DNA of 43,138 nucleotides. Source: Phaeodactylibacter sp. Lineage in GTDB: Bacteria; Bacteroidota; Bacteroidia; Chitinophagales; Saprospiraceae. Shown here piece after piece: positions 26,987 through 36,576 of this stretch. The DNA lies in the NCBI GenBank assembly GCA_020436535.1, contig JAGQXQ010000109.1, forward strand, positions 1 to 43,138, read 5' to 3'. The notes under the pieces are model-generated. The model was not told where the DNA came from, did not search any database, and worked only from the letters and a program-made list of their open reading frames with translations. Positions within the stretch are counted from its first letter, which is position 1, and the number at the start of each line of letters is the position of its first letter. Made by a program: the position numbers and the translations under genes.

Positions 26987-29900
26987 TCACTTCATCAATA
27001 TAACGTCCCCTTCAAACAGAATAACCTCCCCATCCTCAAATTCTACCTCGACAAAGTAAGCGAATACGCCAGTATTCATCCGCTCTCCGCGGAAGGTGCC
27101 GTCCCAACCCAGACTTGGGTCGTTGGGCTGGAAGTCGTACAGCTCAAAAATGGTTTCTCCCCACCGGTTAAAGATGAGGAAGGATTGGATCGCTTTCACT
27201 CCTTTACCCGATTGAATAAAGAACACATCATTGCGTCCATCTTCATTGGGAGAGAATGCATTCGGGATATAGACCGGGCGGTCCTTATCAACGATAATAG
27301 ACATCCGGTCCGTATCGGCGCAGCCACTGGTATCCTGTATGGTCACGCTGAAGCTGGCCGTCACCAGAGGGCTGACCCAAACGGAATTGCTGTTACCAAA
27401 ACCGATGCTGTCGGGTTCCCAGCGAATGGTATCAATGGGAATATTGGGATCATAAACGGCTGTCAGGCGTACACTATCCCCCAGTTGTATGACATTCTCA
27501 CCGTCGATGTTAGTCGTTAAAGTGACTACGACCTCGCGGGGTTGCTCCAGATTGACGGAAAGCTCCGAGATGCACCCGTTCTGATCCTGAACGACGATAC
27601 TGTAATCAGCAGCTCCCAGGTTGGTGAACTGGGCCTGGTCCAGGAAAGCCCCTCCGTCGAAAGAGATGCGGTAAGGCGGCTGCCCCCCTGAGATATTAGA
27701 CAAGCTGATCACGCCATCGTCGGCAGCGAAACAGCTGATCTCACTTACCACCGCTTCAAAAGTGGGCACTTCCAGGTTTGCCGTTACAGCAACTTCATCG
27801 CTGGCCGTGCACCCAGCTGCGTTGGTGACGGTAAGAAGATAGGCGCCCGGCTGGCCAACGTCAATAAACTGGCTATTGGGATCGGGGATCAGGACACTGT
27901 CGGGGCTGGACCAGAGGTAAGAAACACCGGCGGAAGTATTGTTACTTCCCAGGGTTATCATCCCCATATTGCAGGTCAGTTCCTGATCGGCGCCGGCATC
28001 GGCAACGGGCAAATTTTCTATTTCTACTGAAACCTGTACCTCGTCAGCGGGACAAGCGGTGCTGGTACTGACCGCATAGGCAAAAGTGTAGGCACCCGCC
28101 GGCTGGCCGTCTACGACAAAGGTAGCAGCTCCGGGATTGAAGGCGCCTCCACTGGAAGGCGCCGCGCTTACTTCCCGCCACTGCCCGCCCGGCTGCAGGC
28201 CAATGATAAGATCCGTAAGCAAAATGGTAGAATCCGTCTGGGCGCAAAGGCGGGCTGCCTCGCCGGCCATACCGGCCTGGTTGGGCTCTTGTACTTCTAC
28301 AGTCCAGGTGCTGCTACTTTGATAGATACAGTCCGGCAAATTGCTGTCGACGATTGAAACGATATCGAACGTTGTTGTTTCATTAATATCTACTTCCAGG
28401 GTAGATTCACCGGCAGGCAAGCTTATGGCCGTTTCGTTTTCGCCATTTACGGTATAAGTGAATAGGAACGGGCCAGTGGCCGCGGTATTGATTGAGACGG
28501 TAAGCACGGCTCCCGATCCGTTACAAATCGCTTCAGGCCCGCTGATAGCAGCGCTGAGCGGCAGGCAATCCTGAGCGATGCAGCTCAGCTCCGCCGAACT
28601 GTTGCCGCAAGGCCCGCTGCCGATGGCGGCAACCTGTATCTGTACTGCTTCGCCCGGCGTCAGCCCGGTGAATGTGTAAGTGGTTCCATTAAGTGTTCCG
28701 GCAGGCCCCTGAAGGACTTCTACCTGATAATCAGCAGCACCGGGCACCGGATTCCAGAGGAAAGTCACAGAGGTACTCGTTGACTGGCAGGTGATTACAG
28801 GCGCCACTAGAGGTGCTTCGACAACAACCTCTTGCCCGGCCGCCTCGGAAGTACAACCATTCTCACTTACAATCAGGCTGATGGCCTTAGTACCGGCATC
28901 ATTCCAGGCCACCTGATGAGGCCCGGCGCCGGTTCCTGGCACTGCCGTTCCTCCATCAAAATCCCAGGTGTAATTTGCACCCGGAGAAGCGGTACCGGTA
29001 TAGGTAACCAGAGAGGCGCTCTGCTCACAAACCGGAGAATTTGCAGTGAAGGTAGCCGTGGGTACTGGGTTTACGGTAATAATGGAGGAGGCGGTATACT
29101 CACAAACACCTTCCGTATATTGAACGCTGATGGTATAATCTCCCGGCTGGGGGGCCGATGCAGGGTTGAAAATATCCCCCTGCACTCCATTTCCAGACCA
29201 CTGAAAGGCGCCTGCACCATCGCCGCCGGTGACAGTAGCGGAAAGTGTCACTGGCTCATCTCCTTCACAGAAAGGGCCCATGGCGGGTATCTCCAGCAAA
29301 ACATCCGGGCAATCAAGGGCGATACAACTCTCTTCGGCAATGCTGTTGCCGCAAGCTGTGCCGGATTCAGCAATGACCTGTATCGTTACCTCCGTACCGG
29401 GACTCAGCCCGGTGACTGTGTAAGTATTTCCACTGAGCATGCCTGCCGGGCCGGTAACATCCACCACCTGATAACCGGTAGCGCCCGGCACGTCCGCCCA
29501 ACTAAAGGTAATAGACGTGTTGTCGGTATTACAGGCAATCACCGGATTTTCCAGTGGAACAGCCACCTGCACCTCCTGAGTCACAGGCTCCGAGTCGCAG
29601 CCATTTTCGGTTACAATCAGGGTTACCGGATGAATACCTCCGTTCGCCCAACTCACTTCATGGGGCCCTTCCCCGGTACCCGGCACTGCCGTTCCGCCAT
29701 CAAAATCCCAGTTGAAAGTGGCGCCGGCGGCAGCCGGCCCTGTATAGGCGAGGGTGCTCGTTTCCGTTTGGCAAATGCTGGCGTCTACTGTAAAATCCGC
29801 TGAGGGACGGGTATGGATCACGATGTCCAGAGATGCGTTGTAGACGCAATTGCCCTCCGTATAAGTATAGGTTATGGTATTCGTGCCGATATTGGCCGCT

Positions 29901-32900
29901 GCCGGATCAAAAATGCCATTGGCCGGATCGATGATGCCGGGCCCGGACCAGTTTTCCACGCCTCCACCGGCGGCGCCGGTAAGGGTGGCCTGTAATGGTA
30001 TTTCGACAAAGATGTCCCCTTCACAGAAAGGCCCTGGTGAGGCGATGTCGATCATGACATCGGGGCAGTCCTCGGCAGTACATTCCAGCTCGGCGAAACT
30101 GCTGCCACAGGGGCCCGTACCAGCCGCTTCCACCCGGATGCGCACCACATCGCCGGGTGTGAGGTTTTCCACCAAATAACTGTTGCCGGATTGTATGCCC
30201 GTTGGCCCGCTAAGAACAGAAACATTGTAGCCGGTAGCTCCGGGTACATCCATCCAGCTAAATGAGATAGAAGAAGTAGTTGTGTTGCAGTTCAGCACCG
30301 GCGCCGCCAGGGGTTCCTCTACCTCCACCATCTGGCTGAACAGCTCGGAAGCGCAGCCGTTCTCGACAACCGTAAGGCTCACCATTTGGGTTCCTCCAGC
30401 CGCCCAGTTCACCGCGTGGGGGCCCACTCCAGTTCCCGGCGCCGCCAATCCACCGCCAAAATCCCAGGTGTAGATAGCGCCGGGGCCCGCATTGCCCGTG
30501 TAAACGGCCGTGCTGGACTCATCGACGCAGATCGCCGCCGTGGCGGAGAATGTGGCGGTCGGTTGCTCATTGACCACAATATCTATGCTATTGTTGTAAC
30601 TGCAATTACCTTCCTGGTAAACCAGTGAGAGGGTATGCGTTCCCGGGCCGGCCAGATTAGGATCGAAAAGGCCGGCAGTTGCATCCGTTATGCCCGGGCC
30701 GGACCAGCTTTCAGTACCGCCTCCAGCGCCGCCACTGATGGTAGCCGTCAGGTTGATAGGAACGGCGGAAGCATCCAGGCAGATAGGCGCTATTGCATTT
30801 ATATCAATTGTCACTATGGGGCAGTCTTCTGCAATGCAGGCAGCCATAGCAGTGCTATTACCACAAGGGCCATCGCCCACCGCGGCCACTTCTATTTCCA
30901 CCTGATCACCCGGGCTGAGGCCGGTGACGAGATAGGTATTGCCGGCCTGTACTCCGGCAGGGCCTGCAATGAGATTGACCGTATAAGCCGTTGCCCCCGG
31001 CACATCATTCCAGGAAAACTCAACGGAGGAGGTTGTCGGATTACAGTTGACCACCGGCGGAGGCATCGGGCTGGAAACGGCCACCGTTTGGATGAACTGC
31101 TCACTGCTACAGCCATTTTCTTCTACCAGCAGGGTAATCGACTTGTCGCCAGCGGTCGCCCAGCTCACCGTATGAGGCCCGGCGCCGGTACCGGGCATAG
31201 CCGTTCCTCCATTGAAGCCCCAGGTAAAGGTGGCGCTGTTGGGGTCGGCATCTCCCGTATAGGTTATGGCCACCGCCTGATTGATGCAGGCTTCGGCGTC
31301 CCCCACAGTGAAGTTAGCCGTTGGCGTTTCATTGACGGTAATGTCCAGAGTGGCACTGCCAGTGCAGGGCCCTTCGGTGTAGGTATAAGTAATGGTATGA
31401 AGCCCGGCGCCCGCCACTACCGGGTCAAACGCCCCATTAACCACATCGGTGACTCCAGGCCCATTCCAGGTTCCCGTGCCGCTGCCATCCCCGCCAGTTA
31501 CAACCGCGCTCAGGTTGAGCGGAGTGGTGGCGGCATTCAGGCAAAGGCTATTGGATGAATTGATATTATTGATACTGATCTGGAAGTTGGGGCAGGCCAG
31601 AGCCGCACAACTGAATTCAGTGCTGCTGTCGCCACAGGGGCCGTCGTTGAGGGCCGTGACCCTTACGATTACCACTTCCTCCGGCATCAGCATGTCCACC
31701 TGGAAGCTGTTGCCGTTTTGGACGCCAGATTGGCCAGAAAGAACTTCCACCAAATAACCAGTGGCCCCCGGCACATCCGCCCAGGTGAAGCTCACCGAGG
31801 TGGTGCTTGTCGTTCCGCAACTGACCACGGGCGCAGGTAGAGGCTCCTGTATTTCCAGCGTATCCGTATATAACTCCGAAAGACAACCCTCCTGAGTAAC
31901 GGCCAGTCCAATCACCTTGATGCCTCCATTAGCCCAGGTGACTAACAGCGGCCCTTGTCCGGTATCGGGCGCCGCTACACCTCCGTCGAAGTCCCAGGTA
32001 TAGGTTGCAGTAGTATCGGCCGTACCGGTATAAGTAAGTATGGCCGTATCTGCAACGCAAAGGTAGTTGGTGTCCGGCACAAATGTGGCTGTTGGCACCG
32101 GCAGCACCTCGATCTGTAAGGTATCCCGGAAGGTGCAATCACCTTCTGTGTAGGCCACGATAATTTGATGCGTACCAATATCTGCCTGGGCGGGGTCAAA
32201 TATTCCAAGTAAAGGATCGGTGATCCCTGTCCCGCTCCACAAGGTATCGCCATCCGCCATAGCGCCGGCAATAGTAACGGAGAGTGTATCCGGCCCGCTG
32301 TCGCCATCCAGGCAGATGGGCGCTACGGGAGTGGCTTCTACGCCTACGGGAAGGCAATCCTGAGAAAAACAGGATAAAGTTGTCGCCGGGTTCGGACAGC
32401 CGTTGGGGCCGGTAGCTTGCACTGTAATCGTCACTTCTTCGGCAGGGCTCAGGTTGACCACCGTAAAAGTATTACCCCCCTGGACACCGGTTTGGTTGGT
32501 CGCCACCGTAACATTATAACCCGTGGCGCCTGGCACATCATTCCAGGTAAACTCCACCGAGTTGGGCGTTATGGCTCCACATTGCACAACGGGGGCGGCG
32601 AGAGCCGGCTCTACCCCGACAGCCACCTGCGCTGTAGCGCGGCAGTCATTGCCATCGGTAACCGTTACTTCATAAACACCGGAAGTTGTCGGGCTGACCA
32701 TAATGCTCTGCCCAACCAGAGTATTGCTCCATTCATAATTTACGCCTCCTGTTGCAGTGAGGGTGGCGACCCCTCCCGGGCAAACCGTTTCAGGGTCGGC
32801 CGTAGCCGTAGCCACCGGAGGCGGATTGACATTGATAAAGGTAGTGGCCATATCCTGGCAGCCAAACTGGCTGGTTACAGTCACTGAGAGTTCCTCCAGC

Positions 32901-34804
32901 GGAAGGGAGTTGGGGGTAATGGCAATGACCGGGCCGTTCTGGGTGTCGCTCCATTCATATTGCACTCCGCCGGAAGCAGAGACCGTAATGGGTTGCCCCA
33001 GGCAAGCTTCAACCGGGGCCTGGATATCCGCCTCCGGCAACGGGTTGACGGTTACCTCTACGGTTTCCGTAACCAAACATCCATTAGCCGTTTGTATATT
33101 GACCGTATAGGGTATGATTTGAGAAGACAATACAGCCGGGGCCATCACCTGAATGCTGGCGCCTTGCCCGTAGGGCCCCCAGTCATAAGAAGCACCTCCA
33201 CTGGCCGACAGATTGATCATATCTCCCGAACAGACTGCGGCGGGATTGGCTTGTGCACCGGTATTGGTTTGAATATAACCAATGTTTACCTGGGCCGGAT
33301 CGGAAGGGCAGCCATCGACCGTTACGACCAGGGTGTACGTTCCGGGCAATCCTACGGAAGGGTTCTGCTGGTTGGAAGAGAAGTTGGTCCCCGACCACTG
33401 GTAGATGATATCCGTCCCGAAGCCGATCACGTCGCCATAGAGTTGCAGAGGCTCTCCCGGGCAAACGTTATTGGCGGTAGGCAAGGCTACCGGTGGCGGC
33501 CCCGGAGTGACGGTAAAGTTATCGCTACCTCCGCAGCCGCTAAAAGGATCGATAAAGGCATAAGAATAATTGCCAACGCAAAGATCACTGATCGTTAATG
33601 GCCCGAAAACGCCGAGTTGTTCCTCGACGATATTGCCGGTTGGCCCAAAGACAGTGACATTCCAGGGGCCACCGAGGGCTTCCACAGTAGCCTGTCCGTT
33701 GCAAACATTATCGCAGGAGGCAGGAATGACGATCTCGGGAAGGAAAGTCGCCTGGTCGCAGCAAACGGCGGAGGCGAGAAAGCTGGTGCTGGCGTCGCTG
33801 TTGCAACCAAAAGAAGTCCAGGAGCCGGTCTCTCCATCTGCAAAGGTGGTGATCTGGAGGCTAAGGTCCGCCCCATTGAGGAAGGAACAGTCAAGGGGGT
33901 CATCCTGAACGGTAATATCCCAACAAAAAGTAATAGGGAAACCTCCAACGTCCTGACAGGGGTCTCCCCAGTTGTTACCGGGGTTGCCATCCAGCGGGCC
34001 CCCATTACTGGAGTCAAAGGCAAAGCCCGGGCCGGCGGTGATGCCGGTATTGACCCCCGTCCAGGAGTCATACCAGGCCCAATAACCAGCAGGGTCACAG
34101 GAAGGCGGGGGGAAAGGATCGAGGGTGTTTATATCCCAGCCGCCACCAAATTGGATCTGAACGGAATGCAGCCAGTTGTTGGTCTGAGTCACATCCCAGG
34201 CGGCAACTGTGAAACAAAAACTAACGGTCTGTCCGGTACTATAGGTGCCATTGGCAGGAGGCGGGCTGGCCACCAGAAAGCTCTGATTCAGACAAGGAGA
34301 GCATTCTCTGGCCGCCTGCAAGGTAATGGTAAAACTCCCCTGGTCATCGGGATCTGCCCCGGAAACCAACAGATAATAGGTACTGCCGGCGCTGGTGGGG
34401 ATCGTGATGGTATTGGAACCCCGGCTACAAGCCAGGCCTGTGGCAAAAGTACAGTTAGCCCCCTGGTATACAGCATAATTCACTGTACTCAGTTCATTGG
34501 AGGTTACGGTAATATTGGTAATGTTACTGGTGGCTGTAAAAGTGAACCAAACCTCGGCAGCGGGAGCATTCATGCCGCCGCCATTGGCCGGCCCGCAGTT
34601 CAACGCCGGATAAGGCGTAGTAGGGGTCGCGCCATTATTATTATAGGTATAGGTACTGGTGGCCGGGTTGGCCGCCGGGCAGGAGGAGGGGCTGCCCAGA
34701 GGCAGATTGATTGCTCCGGAGCATTCATCATTCGGGGGTTGCGCCCACAATAAAGTACCTACCGTGCATAGTAACAGTAAAAAGGTAAAGCTCGCTTTCA
34801 TCAT
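26987..34804 (-). CDS. Giant Fn3/PKD-module surface protein with T9SS type-B sorting domain
   Basis: A 2605-residue exported protein. After a signal peptide (MMKASFTFLLLLCTVGTLLWA) comes the PPNDECSGAINLPLG-type domain common in Bacteroidota surface proteins, a Cys/Trp-rich region (about 165-360) and several PKD/Ig-like units. From about 738 to 2080 six copies of a composite module of about 250 residues follow: an Fn3-like part (FTWxDVPGATGYxV ... GPCGxS), a Gly-rich WSGxGxTD unit, and a PKD-like part (YTWDFDGG ... PGTGxGPHxVxWA ... ENGC). The end repeats the first giant's layout: an LTC-type Ig module (about 2268), a SprB-like repeat (about 2348-2425), a stalk, and the type-B sorting domain (from about 2508; IPNAFSPNEDGRNDVFFI ... 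GDVILMK). Likely an adhesin or gliding-related surface protein. Either of the first two ATG codons could be the start. Confidence 0.9.
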   Translation of the reverse strand: MMKASFTFLLLLCTVGTLLWAQPPNDECSGAINLPLGSPSSCPAANPATSTYTYNNNGATPTTPYPALNCGPANGGGMNAPAAEVWFTFTATSNITNITVTSNELSTVNYAVYQGANCTFATGLACSRGSNTITIPTSAGSTYYLLVSGADPDDQGSFTITLQAARECSPCLNQSFLVASPPPANGTYSTGQTVSFCFTVAAWDVTQTNNWLHSVQIQFGGGWDINTLDPFPPPSCDPAGYWAWYDSWTGVNTGITAGPGFAFDSSNGGPLDGNPGNNWGDPCQDVGGFPITFCWDITVQDDPLDCSFLNGADLSLQITTFADGETGSWTSFGCNSDASTSFLASAVCCDQATFLPEIVIPASCDNVCNGQATVEALGGPWNVTVFGPTGNIVEEQLGVFGPLTISDLCVGNYSYAFIDPFSGCGGSDNFTVTPGPPPVALPTANNVCPGEPLQLYGDVIGFGTDIIYQWSGTNFSSNQQNPSVGLPGTYTLVVTVDGCPSDPAQVNIGYIQTNTGAQANPAAVCSGDMINLSASGGASYDWGPYGQGASIQVMAPAVLSSQIIPYTVNIQTANGCLVTETVEVTVNPLPEADIQAPVEACLGQPITVSASGGVQYEWSDTQNGPVIAITPNSLPLEELSVTVTSQFGCQDMATTFINVNPPPVATATADPETVCPGGVATLTATGGVNYEWSNTLVGQSIMVSPTTSGVYEVTVTDGNDCRATAQVAVGVEPALAAPVVQCGAITPNSVEFTWNDVPGATGYNVTVATNQTGVQGGNTFTVVNLSPAEEVTITVQATGPNGCPNPATTLSCFSQDCLPVGVEATPVAPICLDGDSGPDTLSVTIAGAMADGDTLWSGTGITDPLLGIFDPAQADIGTHQIIVAYTEGDCTFRDTLQIEVLPVPTATFVPDTNYLCVADTAILTYTGTADTTATYTWDFDGGVAAPDTGQGPLLVTWANGGIKVIGLAVTQEGCLSELYTDTLEIQEPLPAPVVSCGTTSTTSVSFTWADVPGATGYLVEVLSGQSGVQNGNSFQVDMLMPEEVVIVRVTALNDGPCGDSSTEFSCAALACPNFQISINNINSSNSLCLNAATTPLNLSAVVTGGDGSGTGTWNGPGVTDVVNGAFDPVVAGAGLHTITYTYTEGPCTGSATLDITVNETPTANFTVGDAEACINQAVAITYTGDADPNSATFTWGFNGGTAMPGTGAGPHTVSWATAGDKSITLLVEENGCSSEQFIQTVAVSSPMPPPVVNCNPTTSSVEFSWNDVPGATAYTVNLIAGPAGVQAGNTYLVTGLSPGDQVEIEVAAVGDGPCGNSTAMAACIAEDCPIVTIDINAIAPICLDASAVPINLTATISGGAGGGTESWSGPGITDATAGLFDPNLAGPGTHTLSLVYQEGNCSYNNSIDIVVNEQPTATFSATAAICVDESSTAVYTGNAGPGAIYTWDFGGGLAAPGTGVGPHAVNWAAGGTQMVSLTVVENGCASELFSQMVEVEEPLAAPVLNCNTTTSSISFSWMDVPGATGYNVSVLSGPTGIQSGNSYLVENLTPGDVVRIRVEAAGTGPCGSSFAELECTAEDCPDVMIDIASPGPFCEGDIFVEIPLQATLTGAAGGGVENWSGPGIIDPANGIFDPAAANIGTNTITYTYTEGNCVYNASLDIVIHTRPSADFTVDASICQTETSTLAYTGPAAAGATFNWDFDGGTAVPGTGEGPHEVSWANGGIHPVTLIVTENGCDSEPVTQEVQVAVPLENPVIACNTDNTSITFSWADVPGATGYQVVDVTGPAGMLSGNTYTVTGLSPGTEVTIQVIAESGTACGNSIAEESCIALDCPDVLLEIPAMGPFCEGDEPVTLSATVTGGDGAGAFQWSGNGVQGDIFNPASAPQPGDYTISVQYTEGVCEYTASSIITVNPVPTATFTANSPVCEQSASLVTYTGTASPGANYTWDFDGGTAVPGTGAGPHQVAWNDAGTKAISLIVSENGCTSEAAGQEVVVEAPLVAPVITCQSTSTSVTFLWNPVPGAADYQVEVLQGPAGTLNGTTYTFTGLTPGEAVQIQVAAIGSGPCGNSSAELSCIAQDCLPLSAAISGPEAICNGSGAVLTVSINTAATGPFLFTYTVNGENETAISLPAGESTLEVDINETTTFDIVSIVDSNLPDCIYQSSSTWTVEVQEPNQAGMAGEAARLCAQTDSTILLTDLIIGLQPGGQWREVSAAPSSGGAFNPGAATFVVDGQPAGAYTFAYAVSTSTACPADEVQVSVEIENLPVADAGADQELTCNMGMITLGSNNTSAGVSYLWSSPDSVLIPDPNSQFIDVGQPGAYLLTVTNAAGCTASDEVAVTANLEVPTFEAVVSEISCFAADDGVISLSNISGGQPPYRISFDGGAFLDQAQFTNLGAADYSIVVQDQNGCISELSVNLEQPREVVVTLTTNIDGENVIQLGDSVRLTAVYDPNIPIDTIRWEPDSIGFGNSNSVWVSPLVTASFSVTIQDTSGCADTDRMSIIVDKDRPVYIPNAFSPNEDGRNDVFFIQSGKGVKAIQSFLIFNRWGETIFELYDFQPNDPSLGWDGTFRGERMNTGVFAYFVEVEFEDGEVILFEGDVILMK

Positions 34805-35301
34805 TTGCCGAAATTGGAGTTAACGGATTATCTGTTCAGCTCTGATCCAGCGCATAGCATTACGGAGGGCCTGGTTTGGGGACCTTTTAATTGAGAAATA
34901 ATATCACATTAGTTTGAAATGATAAACGGGCTGGCTGTTTGGGGCTAATGGTTTTTCCTTCCCTCTAATGATGCGCCATCAGCTCGGAAAACACGAGACA
35001 CAATACGTATTAAACAAATATATATGTCTCTATTGCGAGGGCAAGATACAATTTTTTACCTTTTATCCGGGAGTATGCCTGCACAGGAAGTTTTTGCAGA
35101 GGCAATTTGTAATATAGATGACATGGGGCGTTGAATATTCCGCTATTTAAAGAACGTATTTAAAATTAATCCTTTCGCTAATATGAACGCCTTTCTTTGC
35201 CGGGCTTCTGCTATTTTTCGACACGTACCTTCCAGGTATGCACCTCAAAATCAGCTTTGCGCGGCTTTGAAATCCATCTCCTATTAGCTGAAAAACTAAA
35301 T
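34805..35301. other. Upstream region of the 2605-residue gene
   Basis: No gene seen in these 497 bases. It carries a promoter on the minus strand (35015-35045), implying a leader of about 200 nt for the giant gene. Short palindromes occur near its right end (GTACCT/AGGTA near 35225; CTAAATTTAG near 35297). The rest is AT-rich without recognisable structure. Confidence 0.5.
35015..35045 (-). promoter_or_regulatory. Bacteroidota promoter of the 2605-residue gene
   Basis: The minus strand reads CTTG (35042-35045), a 19-bp spacer and TATATTTG (35015-35022). The -7 box is a full match and the upstream element matches three of four positions. Transcription should start near 35008. Confidence 0.6.
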
Positions 35302-35577
35302 TTAGACACGTTTTGAAACCAGGCTTTGCTGGATCGCTTCCAGTTCCTTCCTCAGCCAATCGTCGAGGCCTTTATACCAATCCAGATGAGGAGAGAATTC
35401 ATTGCAGCCCCCCTGATGGCGAATACATTGGGTGTGCTTCCACTGTTTATTGCAGGAGGGGCAGCGGCCGGCCGTTGCAAAGGTGTTCCACACATGGCCG
35501 CAGGTGCAAGACCAGTAGGCGCCGCCATCGGGTTCCCAGGCGCATTTCGGGCATTCTATTTTAATGTCGTTTGACAT
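35302..35577 (-). CDS. Small Cys-rich zinc-ribbon-like protein
   Basis: A 91-residue, probably cytoplasmic protein. Cysteines form pairs typical of zinc ribbons: CPKC (9-12), CTC (24-26), CPSC (39-42), then C51 and C58 with His54 and His64 nearby, enough for two metal sites. Conserved-looking words are WEPDGGAYWSCTCGHVWNTF and GGCNEFSPHLDWY. The last 25 residues are helical. I recognise the general type but no named family; nucleic-acid or protein binding is possible. It is the last gene of a minus-strand cluster, 41 nt after the YbaK stop, with a GTGTAT-type tract in that gap. Confidence 0.7.
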   Translation of the reverse strand: MSNDIKIECPKCAWEPDGGAYWSCTCGHVWNTFATAGRCPSCNKQWKHTQCIRHQGGCNEFSPHLDWYKGLDDWLRKELEAIQQSLVSKRV

Positions 35578-35618
35578 GGTGTTAGTGTATGGTGTGTCGG
35601 TGTATCAGTGGGTCAGTT

Positions 35619-36092
35619 TTAGCTTGTCATCTCTGCCACTTCAGCGGCGGCAACCTGTTTCAGTGCCTCTGGAGACAACCCAACCAGTAAACCCCGCTGG
35701 CCGGCGTTGACATAGATCACCTCATAGGCCAGGGCGGAGGTATCGAGGTATACCGGATAATCCTTTTTCATACCAATGGGCGAGCAGCCGCCGCGGATGT
35801 AGCCGGTAAACGCCTGAATATCCTTCACGGGTATCAGAGTCATCTTTTTATTGCCGCTGGCTTTGGCCAGAGCTTTGAAATTGAGCGTTTTGTCCCCGGG
35901 CACTACGGCCACGGCAATGCCATTCTTATCACCTTTGGCGACCAGCGTCTTGAAAATACGTTCCAGATGCAGGCCGTTATCCTCAGCGATATGTTCCACG
36001 CTGAGATCATCGGCATCGTATTGATAGTCAACCGTTTCGTAAGGTATCTTCAGGGCGTCAAGCAAGCGCAGGGCATTGGTCTTTTTACTCAT
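35619..36092 (-). CDS. ybaK: YbaK/EbsC-type Cys-tRNA(Pro) deacylase
   Basis: A 157-residue cytoplasmic enzyme that hydrolyses mischarged Cys-tRNA(Pro), correcting errors of prolyl-tRNA synthetase. The family is shown by IFKTLVAKGDKNGIAVAVVP with the conserved Lys, KALAKASGNKKMTLIPV, and above all GYIRGGCSPIGMKKDYPVYL. Length equals that of E. coli YbaK. The first 8 nt overlap the end of the MOSC gene (36085-36092), which indicates co-transcription and probable translational coupling. Confidence 0.92.
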   Translation of the reverse strand: MSKKTNALRLLDALKIPYETVDYQYDADDLSVEHIAEDNGLHLERIFKTLVAKGDKNGIAVAVVPGDKTLNFKALAKASGNKKMTLIPVKDIQAFTGYIRGGCSPIGMKKDYPVYLDTSALAYEVIYVNAGQRGLLVGLSPEALKQVAAAEVAEMTS

Positions 36093-36573
36093 TTTTCGCT
36101 TCGGTTATGTGAAGAGCAACAGCGTCTCCCACCGAAATAGTTCCTCCTTTGGCTACCCGGGCGGTAATACCGCCGTGGCCGCGCATGGCATTGTATCCGC
36201 CGGGGCCGAAATTTTCCTCCATACGGGAACAAGGATAGCACTCACCGGTGTATTCGAGCAGCGCTTCCCCAATGCGAAATTGATGTCCCTTCAATGCCAG
36301 CAGGTTGATGCCCGAAACTACAATATTGCGGCGGGTGAGGGCGGGGTCCACGCTGTCTTGTCTCAAAATAGCCGCTACTACCGGCAGGTGCTCCGCCTGT
36401 ATCAGGGTCACCTGCCGCTTGCCGCTGCGCCCACTGTAGTGGTCGCCCGGCAGGCCTTCTTCGGAGGTAAGGCGGACGCTTCGCGCCACCTCAACCGGGC
36501 CGCGTTTTTCCGGCCGCCGGCCGATCCATTCTATTTTCCCATCGTGGGGGATGGATTGCAGGAGGTTTTTCAT
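36085..36573 (-). CDS. MOSC-domain protein
   Basis: A 162-residue stand-alone MOSC protein. It shows the domain's hallmarks: an N-terminal IEWIGRRPEKRGPVEVA strand pair, GLPGDHYSGRSGKRQVTLI, RRNIVVSGINLLALKGHQF, and the Cys-containing YTGECYPCSRMEENFGPG followed by MRGHGGITARV. MOSC domains bind the molybdenum cofactor or carry sulfur; the conserved Cys in the ECYPC motif is the likely functional residue. No molybdoenzyme is in the window, so the substrate is unknown. It starts 3 nt after the stop of the upstream membrane-protein gene and overlaps ybaK by 8 nt, so it sits mid-operon. Confidence 0.88.
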   Translation of the reverse strand: MKNLLQSIPHDGKIEWIGRRPEKRGPVEVARSVRLTSEEGLPGDHYSGRSGKRQVTLIQAEHLPVVAAILRQDSVDPALTRRNIVVSGINLLALKGHQFRIGEALLEYTGECYPCSRMEENFGPGGYNAMRGHGGITARVAKGGTISVGDAVALHITEAKNE

Positions 36574-36576
36574 TTG

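Noticed and set aside
33617-34753. Long plus-strand open frame inside the second giant gene
   Set aside because: It is antisense to a clearly coding, modular protein, and its translation is Gly/Arg/Ile-rich without domains; the codon bias of the giant gene keeps it open.
18141-34804. CRISPR array or DNA satellite in the repeat-rich region
   Set aside because: The repeats are at protein level, of domain size and diverged in DNA; no short identical repeats with unique spacers.
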